Assembly: GCA_013115125.1 (NCBI GenBank)
Contig: JABANN010000398.1
Location: 1-32,754, forward strand
DNA: 32,754 nucleotides
From: Perkinsus olseni
Lineage: Eukaryota; Perkinsozoa; Perkinsida
Direction: 5' to 3'
Part shown: positions 19,891 through 30,446 of the stretch, one piece after another
How positions within the stretch are numbered: the stretch's first letter is position 1
Layout: each line of letters starts with the position of its first letter
Notes under the pieces: generated by a model
The model's database searches: none
Seen by the model: the letters and a program-made list of their open reading frames with translations, nothing else
Told to the model about the DNA's origin: nothing
Program-made: the position numbers and the translations under genes

Positions 19891-20497
19891 AGAAGCAGTA
19901 CAGTAGCGTGATTGCAGAGGTTCTGGAAACTTTGATGAGCAGGACTAAGTCCGAGCCTGGCGGGCAGTAAAGCGGCACTTCCCCGCACTGTAGGGATGCT
20001 CTTGGGGGCGAAACAAGCCGCGCATGGCACGGAGTTACCGGGCTCCCAACAGTGTGTGTGAGTTTATAGTCTAACGCCGGTCCCGGCTTAGAATCCTCAC
20101 AGTTTCATGACAACGATCAACGAACTATTCGCATACTGGACATCCGAAATACCTTGGCCCAACCCGGCAAACGGCTCAGCCTCGCGGCGGGCAGACACCA
20201 CCGCTCGAGGCATTCGAGCGAGCGGCCAGCGCCATATCATGTGGAGGCCTCCCGTCACGTCTAACGACAGTCTACGGTTCCTCAGTTGTCGAACTATCGT
20301 GAACCGGTTTAATAGGACAGAACCATAAGGGACGCTACCAAGTCTGGAGTGCAAACAGGCAAGCACGTACACGTAGTAAGTGAAGCCAGATTTATCGAAC
20401 CGACCTTGTCCGCAATAGTTGGAGTCGGCGATTCTCTGATCACCTAGATACCTCTTCTTGCTTTAACCTATGACGAACCTGACAACCCGAAGTTGAT

Positions 20498-20731
20498 TAT
20501 CCCCACTGTGTGTTCAACGTAATTGCCAAGTTCGGTGCTGACCCCCAAGGGGACGGCACGGTTTACAGCCCTGATGGTAGACTTTATTATTTCTACTCTC
20601 AAACTCGGGCCATCGGGAAAGTTAGGTTGGCGAGGAAATATGATCTCCACGGTGTAGCAGTAGGTTTCGGTAGGGCAACTGACTCAGAATTGATGTTTTG
20701 GTCGAGTTTGCTTGGCTCAGACCGCCGTTGA
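20498..20731 (+). CDS. probable last exon of a GH18-like protein (partial)
   Basis: An open frame ending at 20731 contains TVYSPDGRLYYFYSQTRAIG, then KVRLARKYDLHGVAVGFG. This order, an aromatic strand, a DARSI-like turn, a K..LA..Y.L.GVA helix and strand and an acidic end, is how GH18 chitinase-like (YaaH/SleL-type) barrels finish. The upstream frame is closed by a stop at 20495-20497, so earlier exons must be joined by splicing, and I could not identify them. It may be a remnant. The family call rests on this short segment only. Confidence 0.4.
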   Translation, partial: YPHCVFNVIAKFGADPQGDGTVYSPDGRLYYFYSQTRAIGKVRLARKYDLHGVAVGFGRATDSELMFWSSLLGSDRR

Positions 20732-21558
20732 TTCAGTTCAGCATGGATCAGCAGTGGCTGCTCATCGCCGACTGCCATGGGGGCTTCATAACGGTCGTTA
20801 TCGTATTACTTGGCTTCTGAGATTCATTTTTACAGCCTGACTAGTACTTTCAATAAGACTTTTTCATCTCGGATGGGGCGGGTTGAGTTGTTCACACAAA
20901 ACTGTGGGGTGGGGGGGGGGGTGGTGGAAGGCAATTGTCCGACTGTCCAACAACTTGGGAGGCTGATCTACAGGGACTGCCCAGGACGCCCAAACCTTCA
21001 AGTTTGCGGACCCTAGAATCGAATGTGAAGCAAAAGTAATAATGTCGGAGATTTACTTCTAGAGGCCAAACGACTGCAATAACAACACTTTCACCTACTG
21101 CTGTCAGCGGCAATCTCCACAGGGGTACGATCAGTCAATCCCGCACGCCTCTTCTCAATACGCCATCATCAGCATCTACCTGCCGAGGTTCACAATCCTA
21201 TTGAGGAATTAAGGGCAATGCCTTCAGCGGCTCAACACAGGTCCGGAGGCTCATGCGGATGAATCTACCAAGTCCGTGGCATTTCATTCCCGCTATTTCG
21301 CGACGAATTGCACCCTACGCCAAAGAGGACCACCTCGCCATAGTGATCGCTTAGTGCGATTATCGTTACGACCACATCAGCAGTGATGACGAACAATATA
21401 TGATATATCATACAGACAAGTCTTGCCATCAGGCTCACCGAGGTCGAGAGGGTTGTACAAGCTAGCCCTTCCGGCTTAAAATCTTCTCAAGACAGCAGAA
21501 AGGACTACTAAACTCACCTCAACTGATTCAAGAGTTCATCAAATTGTTTACCACATTC
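20732..21558. other. gene-poor region downstream of GH27 copy 4
   Basis: A run of thirteen G with one break lies near 20905-20922. The second repeat member at 21475-21620 starts here. A 14-nt TATGATATATCATA palindrome lies near 21398-21411. No gene is supported. Confidence 0.4.
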
Positions 21559-21620
21559 CTATTCCCCAGGAATAGAACCACGATCATGCGAGGGATGAGC
21601 AGCATCAAAAGGCTGAGCCG
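21475..21620 (-). repeat. diverged repeat pair, member 2
   Basis: Partner of 19760-19890. It overlaps the 3' end of the fourth GH27 copy. A short - strand frame from 21650 (MTARTVLTLARLSLLMLL) is hydrophobic and could be a signal or membrane segment. Confidence 0.5.
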
Positions 21621-23529
21621 TGCCAACGTGAGGACAGTCCGAGCGGTCATGGAACAGATGCATGGCAAAGGGAGATGAGTAACAAAATACTTGAGGCCGT
21701 GTAGCAATCTGAGTAGCACCACTACTTGGCTCTCCTTCTCCTTGCTCCCTCAGAAGGAACACTCGAACGCTCCGGGGCGCGACTGGAAAATCCACCGAGG
21801 CTCGGTGACCGAGCTTATATAGGACTGTCCAAGGTTCTCGTGCGCGAACAGGTCTCGTACGGTGAATTTGGAACGATACCACCACGAGATCGCGTTGCGT
21901 TGCCAAGAAGACACTTACCCCTCGATCGCCTTTCAGTGTACAAAAGATGAGTCCGTCACGAACCCACCTGGTCCCAGAATTCCAGCCCGGGATCTTGGTC
22001 GCGTCAATCTTGAGCGTGACGTTCTGAGTGAGGAAGTTCTGCAACACTGTGGCCCATCGGGCCTTGCCTCCTTCTGGGGAGAGCTCTTTCACCCACACCC
22101 GAACGTTAGACGTATTAGTGTAGATTGGGTATCCCTGAAGCAGAGGCCGATCCAACTCCCCCATCAACAGCTTGATGCTCGGGAATTCCTCACCATCTTC
22201 CCCAAGGGGTCCTGGTTAACAGCGATGATTTCCTTATTCTGCAGGATTCCCTTCGTCCCAGGCGGCATGTTGTACAGATTATTGCTCATCAACCTGTATG
22301 ACGATAGGATAACGGAAAGTTATGGTACAGTCAAGCCCTACAAAGGGCTGGAGAAGATGGACCAGAGAGCCTTCTGAGCTTGGTATCGAGGAATGCTGTT
22401 GTTGGACATCCCTATTAGGATCCTAAGAAACACCGAACTCCGCTGAACAGCGCGAGGAGAACTCGTCGACTACATATCAGCATCATTGAAGTGGCCTGGA
22501 GTCCAGGCCCCGGACCACTTGCACGAACCTGATAGTGAACCGATAATGATAGGATACGGAGGAGTTCTTCGTACACCTCCAACTCCCCATGGGGTCGTCC
22601 GCGCCTGCCGGGCGTGCGAAGATGTCCACAGTATTTTGCAGGCACTCCCAGGTATCCTTATTATCGTCACACATACGCCAGTAATTGCAGTTAGGGGCGA
22701 CGTCAGTGACTATTTTGTCGCCATCGAGAAGATGTCCGGGTGTGAAGAACGGCCAACTACCCACGAAAAGGTCTCCGCGTGAGTGAGCCGGGAAAGTATG
22801 GCGCTTACCTGCACTCATACAGAATTGGCCTTCCAGTCTGGTTCAATGCTCTTCCGAAATCCGGATAGTCGGTTCCGAACTTCTACGGCAGCGGTCTGTT
22901 GCGATAATTATCGAGCAATCGCCGACTCACCACGTAGTCCGCGAAGCATCCGTCAACTGTGATCGAATCAACGCCCCAGTCGGCGTAGGTCTGTGCATCA
23001 ATATCGTGATGGCCCTCGCTGCCCGGGTAGAGGGCACATGTCATCGTACCGATGTCCTGCATAGGGAAGCAGGCTTTCACGTTCCTCGCGGGGAGTGGTA
23101 ACTTCTACAGTATAGAGACCAAATTTGAGGCCCTTGGAGTGAACATAGTCCGCCAAGCCCTTGATTCCGTTCGGGAATCTTTCTGGATCAGCAACCATCC
23201 TGCCATCGACAGCACGCTCCTTCTGTGCCCAACAATCATCAACATTAACATACTCATACCCGACATCCCTGAGGAGAATATGCTACAGCCATCGAGCGAA
23301 GGGAGGCTCACTTGTAGCCTTGATCGACCAGAGCATCAGCCATGCGCTTGTACAGACCCTCGTTGACGCAGCTGTCGGGATGGTTGCCACAATCCGTTTC
23401 ACATCAATACCTCTCCAAGCTGATCCATGCCATCGGGGGTGTCAGCCCGAGACCGTTGCTGAGCCCCGTGACGATCACGGAGAATGATGATGCAATCAAG
23501 GTGTTGTAAGCATGATGAGCGAGAGCCAT
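21559..23529 (-). pseudogene. GH27 copy 4, diverged, with in-frame stop
   Basis: Exons 23312-23529, 23109-23268, 22931-23056, 22809-22882, 22584-22756, 22474-22528, 22342-22422, 22194-22293 and 21968-22134 follow the intron plan of the array. Sequence is distant: VNVDDCW, SITVDGCFAD (nucleophile), [37 protein letters not shown]. In exon 1 the codon between ERY and CETDC is TGA. Exon 6 is 14 nt longer than in the other copies; a shifted donor at 22583 would rescue the frame. At the end, FTVRDLFAHENLG and VDFPVAPRSVRVFLL lie in different frames with no clear acceptor between. Most of the gene remains open, so it is a young pseudogene, or the TGA is read through. Ser at the substrate site is kept, but Phe replaces Ala. 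Confidence 0.82.
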
Positions 23530-23943
23530 AAGGGACGATCGAAGCCGTGATGGCAGTTGCGCTGCCTACTAAACAGACCGAACTGTGCGCTCGCTAGCTT
23601 CATCATACTGGCGTGCCGCCATAAACTGCCATTCTCTCGATTCCCTCTACTCTAGCTCGTTCACTATGAGCCCGACCTACTCATGGTGCATTCTATCACT
23701 ATGTTCCCTACAACAAGATAGTGCATTGGTACTTGCCACTTTGTTGTTCACCCAGCTACCGAAGCCTGCCTCTCAGCCGTCAACTAGTATGGACTCGTCG
23801 GTGGAAAAGCCAAAATAATGAGGGCTTCGTACGAGTCCAAGAGTCATGTGGAAATGACATTCACACCGTCTGAAGTCAGCTTCATCTTCACGTGTATGCA
23901 TCGTCCATAGTCTAGATAGCGTAGCAGATAGCAGATAAACCGT
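23530..23943. other. upstream region of GH27 copy 4
   Basis: No gene is supported. It is the presumed old promoter region of copy 4 and the 3' flank of the next gene. The + frame 23585-23818 has no recognisable features. Confidence 0.4.
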
Positions 23944-24858
23944 CTAACTCACTACTGAACACAAGTGCCTGGTTACCGACGAGTACGCAGAACAACAGCG
24001 AACAACGAATAAAGCCACGTCAAAGACGGCCCAACCAGTCATCAACCCAATCCTGTCACCAATGTTCCGTGAGTGGTTGTTGCTCGGCGCTCTCACGAGG
24101 GGGTTCGGTCGGCCGCCCAGCACTCTCAGGTACATGGCCCCAGGGGGTGTCGTCCAACGTGGAGGCGACATCCTCAGCGCCGCAATCCTCGTAATCCAAG
24201 CCGGTCTTGCATTTCTAGGCATCCTTCTCGAGTCCGCATCGGCTGGTCACTTCACAGCCGAGTCGGCACTGCCGACTGAAGGAAGGCCCCCATGATCAAT
24301 CCACGCTTCTCCCACCCCAGTCCGTTGACTTGTAGTACCATCAGCAAGTGATGACTCTCTACGATGAGTCGTAGCACGCCTATGACTGTTTTCAACCGTT
24401 CGGTTTGGGACTCTGAGCGTCTTGTGCTGAGCATCGAACCAAGAATCGACCCAGTCTTCATACCATTCTTCTGTAGATGGAGACTCGCTGACTACTCCAT
24501 GCTGTCCTGCCATTTCACCACTCTCGCCCGACATGGGGTCCCAGACAGCTCCGTCCCAGTCGAAGGCAGTAGCCAGGTCTCCCTCTGTATGTATTGGATG
24601 GTGTCCCCCAGAGTCGTCAAAGGTCGCCTGCCCCACTTCAGTAGCATCTATGATAGAATCACCGGAGTAACCGGCTAGCAGCATCCCTCTATCTACAGAC
24701 GCAGGACTCAAAGATACTTGGCCCTTTCCCAATGATGGTTCCTCAGGGTGAACTACCTCCGCTCCTCCGCTACCCCTCACTCGGATTGACCGGTGTTCTT
24801 TCCGATACGCTGCACCAACAAGCTGTGAGTTTGAACCCGTAGACCCCACTTCAACCAT
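23944..24858 (-). CDS. hypothetical acidic, low-complexity protein, three exons
   Basis: A 201-codon exon (24256-24858) starts at an ATG and reads into a GT at a codon boundary. It joins in phase with 24060-24172 (DVASTLDDTPWGHVPES...) and 23944-23968 (HLCSVVS), giving about 246 residues. The composition is rich in Ser, Gly, Asp, Glu and His, with WYEDWVDSWFDAQ as the only aromatic cluster, so most of it is probably disordered. No family is recognised. The open length and the phase-consistent splices support a real gene. Exons 2 and 3 are less certain, because other frames are open in that stretch. Confidence 0.5.
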
Positions 24859-25036
24859 CTAGAAGGTGTGCTCGGCCTTAGACGGGCCGGCACGCCCTAC
24901 TGTTCTGCCCACTTCGACCACAACCTCAGAAGGTTTTGACGGGTTGGTGGTGAAAATTGTGCTCATTTGGGAAAACGCTCTTATACCGGAGCATTTGACT
25001 TTTGGCGTCCTCTCAGACGTGAGGATGTAAGAAGTA

Positions 25037-25357
25037 TCAACCCTCCCCCATCAAATACGGACTATACCTGCCATCAATCTGTCGTATGCGGGCAAGATAC
25101 ACTTCATTTGGGGTGGTAACCTTCTTTCCATCCAGACAAGTGAACATCATCTGCACTTTGCGCTTAGACTGAGCAGCCTCTTCGACGACCATACTATCGA
25201 GCGTCACCCCACCAACGCCTTTGTTGTAGGAGTCTGGTGCGTAGTATCCTGGCTCGGGTAAAGGAGGTCCCGATGCTGGGGACTCATGCACTGCAGCGAA
25301 GTCTGATGCCAGCAGCCCCGCGCTGAGGACCGCTCTGGTGAGGAGAGCAAGTCTCAT
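25037..25357 (-). CDS. small secreted protein
   Basis: This is a single frame of 106 residues from an ATG. MRLALLTRAVLSAGLLASDF is a good signal peptide: a basic start, a hydrophobic core and small residues at the end. The mature part has a Pro-rich start (PASGPPLPEPGYYAP) and one Cys in MMFTCLDGKK. It ends in RYSPYLMGEG. No family is recognised. The protein is inferred to be exported or to enter the secretory route. Confidence 0.55.
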   Translation of the reverse strand: MRLALLTRAVLSAGLLASDFAAVHESPASGPPLPEPGYYAPDSYNKGVGGVTLDSMVVEEAAQSKRKVQMMFTCLDGKKVTTPNEVYLARIRQIDGRYSPYLMGEG

Positions 25358-26709
25358 CGCACTGTGCGCCTTTCCGCGGAAAATTATCTCGGTGATTTCA
25401 CGAGAAGGAAATCTTGCTACCTCGAGCACTCTACAATTTCCTACTTCACCACTTCGCGCTTTCCGAGTTATCGCTCATAAAATCTCAAAGTCAGCCTCCC
25501 TTCCTCATCAAAGAAGCAATCCGGCTCGGTAACAGAATCCTGAACCTTTATTTCTACACCCACAGTCGGCTACACGACGAGCACGACTGCTCACCGTTGT
25601 GCGGATCTCACCAATTCGCTGGAACAAGAACAAGAGCAGCCCCGCCAAGCTGACTACCTCGCATTGGAAGGTTTCTCACACGCTGAGTAGTACATGGTAC
25701 GGGTATCCACGCCTTTTGCAGCAGAACTTGTGCTCACGGCCTCTCACGCCAGCACACAATGGTGTCCCTCTGCAGCGACAACGATACGATGCAATTCGAG
25801 CTTCGAGCTTCGAAGCACCTGTAATTGAGGGGACTACAACGCGGCTCTGAGATCGCTGAAGGAAGTATTCTCTATAATCTACCCCTCCACAATAACTGTC
25901 ATCACACTGCCGTCTTCAACACTACGAATGCCGCCGTACGACGACCTTCGTAGGGCAGTCTACCACCAATATCACCCTACGCTCTGTCACATACCCTCCT
26001 TGGATGAAAAAGTATAGCATTATGGCCGCTGCAGAAGTATAACAGCTCAATGGTACTACTATAACGATTGGACCCAATAAGGAAGTAGTTGTTGAGTTGG
26101 GCATGCGAGATGCCGCTCAGTGCAGCTTACGAATAGTGCAAGAGATGGTATGAGGTTGTTGTGCACATGGTAAATCCCGAACTCATTGTAGCCATATCCC
26201 GACACACGAATGAGGAGGGTGAACCATGACAGACAGCATTCTAGTTGACGCATCGAGGCAGACAGCCCGCGAGCTAACTTCAGACTCCGTCCCACCCGGA
26301 CGATTAGTTTAGAAAGTCGTGAAGATAGTAGCTACAACAGGCAACAACAGGACTCAACGTTTTAAGATCAGGAAAGTCAATAACGACTAATCTCATACTA
26401 CAATCGCCGAATAGTGGTAGTGGTAGTAGCAGTAGCTTCGGCGAGTAATAAGAGGTAAAAAGAGGAAAAGACCACCCAAATGTGAGCACGCGTAGTGTCT
26501 TGATACGGGCAATGCAGCACCCAGACACTACTTAGTTCACAGCTCAAACGGACGACAATGCGTCCCGACCGAACAAAAAACCTTTCGCACCGTCAAATGG
26601 CAGATGCCCGACGAGAGTGATCGATCGGAGCATGCCTACTCAAGAATCAGAGAAGTTGTGGTAGGATATAATACATAAGTAGTAAGACCCGACACCCACA
26701 TCAATTATA
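25358..26709. other. gene-poor stretch of about 1.35 kb
   Basis: Overlapping open frames of 60-80 codons occur on both strands, for example - 26304-26528 and + 25599-25850. None has a domain, splice pattern or convincing start. A short run of GGTAGT units lies at about 26413-26430. I see no gene I can support. Confidence 0.4.
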
Positions 26710-29190
26710 TCATCGATAGAAACCGCACAGCATGTCGTTTAAGGTAAGAACTGGCACCAACATAGCAATCATGATGCAGCAGCTGACAAATATGAAAGGC
26801 GATTGGAGGACGGCTCTTACAGGATGAAACGAACTAGTTCGCATCAGAAGAGGAAGCCGTAGAGAAGCCCGATGACGAGGCTGCAGTGTGACTGGATGAC
26901 CAAAGCTTCCGTGCCTCTGCCAACGACATCTGAGTAGACAATAACAGGATGGCAAATGTCAACCACCATTGAACTCCTCACCTCAGCGCCCTCACCATCG
27001 GCCCCGCCACGGAAACGGCCGATGTTATCTACGATGCAGCCCGCCACGCCCATATGCCGCATTTGCATCTCTACACGAGACGTCTTATTATTCTCAGCAC
27101 CGTACGTATACCTATCAACCATACGTGGTAACCCGGAGACAGCAACTTCGTGTATTATTACAGAGTCAGCCCAGCTCTTCGGCAATAGTCAGCAAAGTAG
27201 TAGTTCTCATGCAGCCATGAGGCTTCAAGGCATAGCCCTTCAATACCATTCGTCGAACAAAACTCAGCTGCCGCCACTGGGTCTCTCTGCAACAGAAAGC
27301 ACCATCGTCGTACGACCAAAGGTAATAACCCTCATCAGCGTACATTCCGCAGGTCAGTAAAATCGACTTCGGTGTTGTCATGGACGTCCTCGTATCCGAA
27401 CCATGTATTGAGAATGATCGGAAACCGCGCTTGTTTTTGCCGCAGTGCTAGGCACATCTCAGGGTCGAACGAGGAGAACATGTATCTACACAGGGAATCT
27501 CGAAGGCCGTACAATGGGAAGGTGACTACCTCCGCGTAGCAGGGCAGCCATAGTCGTAGATGTAGCGTAGGATAACGTCGGCCACAGTGCCCCTGTCATG
27601 GCAAGACCTTGAGGGGTACTTCCGAATACCAGCGGCCGTCGGGTACCTTGAGGAAAGGAAGCCCGGCAACTACATTAGAAGTCAAGAGGAGGGAAATGGC
27701 ATGGACCAGCCGAAGATCGACGTGCACAGAGGATGCATACTACTTGATCTCGATCAATGCCCCAAGGTCGTCAGGAGTACCCTCCAATACTGCTTGGAGA
27801 CTGGGCAGCTTCTCTTGAACTGCAGCGCTGTCTCTCACGCCCTCTGCCTCCAACGGTGATACTTCCGACTCAACCCGTCCTCTTGATGGGAAGGTTGCCG
27901 CAAGATCATGCAAGCTGCGTATCTGAAAATGAACACTCATCCTTCGCCTTGAAGAAGTAGAACAATCTCCCACCAACGCTAAGGTCTCCACTCACCCGCT
28001 TGCCCGCTTCGAGCAGGCCTGTCTTGCCAGATGACGATGTAGGCGTCGAAGCCCCACTCCCGCTGCTACAACTGCCGCTAGAAGTCGCACTGCCACCGCA
28101 CGAAACGGCGGACTCTCCTCGTTCCCGGCCCGTGAGCATTCTCTCCTGATTGTCCTCGTCAAGGGAGCGCAGGCCCTCCTCACACAAAGACGTGATAGGG
28201 ATCTTCTTGCTGCTGTTAGAGTGGTTAATCTCCAAGTCATGGAATACCATAGGGGTTCGATCCGCCGTGAGGAAGACGTCAAACTCAATCTGAAAACAGG
28301 AGCATCATTGACCATCCAACTACACAGGGGAAGACTACCGCATCAGCCCCATACTTCGCTGCCTGCTGGAACGCCAAAAGTGTGTTCTCTCTTATCCGTG
28401 AGCCCATCTCGTCACTGCCAATGCCTCGATGGCCGATGATGGTCATCTCATGCACGTTCTTCCCTGAGACAGTGCCTGGACATGAAACCACAACCTCACA
28501 CAATCGGTGTAACCTCCGCCCTACGTGCTCGCAGAGTCGACCCCTGCCGAGTCTCGCGGCGGGGGCGGAATGCTGATCTCAATTTGGCCGGCAGCGGAGA
28601 GACATTGACAAAGCGGAATGTGATAGTGCCAACTTTACGGTGCTTGTCGTTGACCAAGGAGCGGACCTGTAAAGAGAGCCATCGCCTGCTGGGTGACTCC
28701 CCTGGCTTCTTGCCTACCGTGAGGTTGGAGGCACAGCAGAGTTGGAACTCTTGGAGTTCATCGACGCTTATGACGGTATCTGCCAAGGGGTAGTTGAGCG
28801 GCAAGCCTAGGTAGCCGTGAGTCGAGCAGGTCAGCATCACCACGGACGAGAAGGTACCACTGTGATACAGTACTGTAAACATCCCTTACACAGAGAGAGG
28901 GGCCAACACCCCCGGAATGGGAGTAGAAGTACTTCATCAGTAGCAGTAGCACCGCACCGCCCTGCATATTACATCCAAGGACTCTTGGAGCATCTTCGTC
29001 AGTCGACAAGGCCTCGAGAACAGCGCTCTCGTTGAATTGGAAGTGAAGGAAGCGATGCTTGTCATCGCCATCTCTCAACTCAGTGACGGACTCGGCATGA
29101 TCCGTATTACGAGAAGTTACACGGAGTACCAGTCTGACAACAAAGACGGGAATCTTATCTTCATCATGGCCAATCGCAGATAGACCCAAG
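26710..29190 (-). CDS. glycerophosphodiester phosphodiesterase, 5' end unresolved
   Basis: The enzyme should split glycerophosphodiesters such as glycerophosphocholine into glycerol-3-phosphate and alcohol. Catalytic exons: 28339-28463 (TIIGHRGIG, RENTLLAFQQAAKYGADA), 27996-28289 (IEFDVF, MVFHDLEI), 27744-27922 (LGALIEIK), 27530-27646 (TVADVILRYIYDYG), 27344-27485 (MFSSFDPEMCLALRQKQ), 27162-27286, 26982-27111 (YTYGAENN, VAGCIVDNI). Introns of 44-97 nt keep phase. The HRG, ExD, HD and EIK residues of GDPD are present. A Ser/Gly-rich insert of about 50 residues follows the HD strand. Upstream (about 28526-28880) VGTITFRFVNVSPL resembles the region ahead of the GDPD domain in Gde1/GPCPD1-type enzymes. 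The beginning near 29190 is not an ATG, so more 5' exons exist. The last exon, 26710-26916, is tentative and ends in a hydrophobic, membrane-like tail. Confidence 0.9.
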
Positions 29191-30446
29191 ACAGGGACTA
29201 CGACACCACCGGCACCACCACCAGCCTTGATTCAAGGCCCTTGAATGCGAATACGACAACCGGTATCGACTAGGACATCACTGGAGCGAGCGGCAACACT
29301 GAGTAAACACCCATTCCGCTATGCCACAGCCAGTGGCAGACTCAGATCGATGTTCACTACCTGCCATGACCACCGCAGCCCGGGGCAATGGTAAGGGAGT
29401 ACTGAGGGGCCTCAAGGTACACGAATGAGGTCGTTGCTTTCTGTATGACATCCTGTTGAGGATCCATCGCAGTGTTAGGCATCTGCCTGTCGCCAACTCT
29501 GGTAGTAGTATTATTGTTATTAGTAGTAGTGTAGAGTAGGTCACTACAACCAACAGTGTCAGCATCATCATTATTGTCTACAGCGGCGATGGCCGTGCTA
29601 ACTACCATTTCTATGATAAGAAGAAAAGAGGAAGAAGGGTCTGACACACAGTAGGTTGATCAACGCCAGTGACAGCTGCATACTCAGCGGCCCTGGAAGT
29701 CCATTATGCCGCACCAGAGTGCCACATTCATCATAGCCGAGCACCCCTAGTCGTTAGTACTTCACAACTGTCGCTCGGCTACTATTCCAAATTCCATCAC
29801 TATTCCTCAGCTGCCTCAACACAACAGCAGAGAGAGGTAAGATAACGCCATGATACAGTTATTAGGGATACACGAGATCATCGAGCCTCATTCCTATTAC
29901 GACGAGCCGCTGAGACTTCAGCGCACTTTTTGTGAAAGGACCAGAAGTGAGCGGAGCGAAGCGATGCATGTTTTCACTTTTTCTCCCTCGGCTTTCCCAC
30001 TACTTGAGGGCTGGGTCGAACCTGCCATTATGGGTTTCATCCAACGCCCAACGCAACTGAACCACTAGTCAACGTTAGAGCATTCGTAGTGACTCCTCTG
30101 ACGAAGGAGAAAAGTCGACACACTGACTTCAGCGCGCCGCTGTGACGCCGTCACGAGGATAGGCTCGACCGACCCTACCGTCGCCATTGCGCTGGGAGAC
30201 TCCTCTTGTCCTTCAGAGCCGACGCTGGCAAGGGCACTCTCCTTCCTAAGGAGCGAACCACCATTGGCGAGTGTGTCGAGATCGAATATCAAAGATCGTC
30301 AAAATCAAGGTTGAGTAATCTAGTGAGAAATCAAAGTGAGAATCACTCTGAGTTGAGTAATCAAACGGTACGATGCGGACGTGATAGGCAAGCAGCGGAA
30401 GGCAAGACCCGCCTGAGACAGCTATGAGCCTCGTGGGGAGCGTCAC
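29191..30446. other. region between GDPD and kinase genes
   Basis: It probably contains the missing 5' exons and promoter of the phosphodiesterase. A - strand frame at 29357-29647 with an Asn/Thr-rich stretch could be one of them, but its upstream limit is a GTG and no splice link is convincing. GTAGTA runs lie near 29500-29535. Nothing else is recognised. Confidence 0.4.

Larger units (their letters stand above)
19353..20497. other. gene-poor region, contains repeat and hairpin
   Basis: No gene is supported. It holds a 25-nt palindrome at 19651-19675 and one member of a diverged repeat pair at about 19760-19890. The + frame at about 19797-19970 (ending LDQLNHDLTRKKQ..., stop near 19970) looks coding in places, but it lies across the repeat and has no recognised family. 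Confidence 0.4.
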
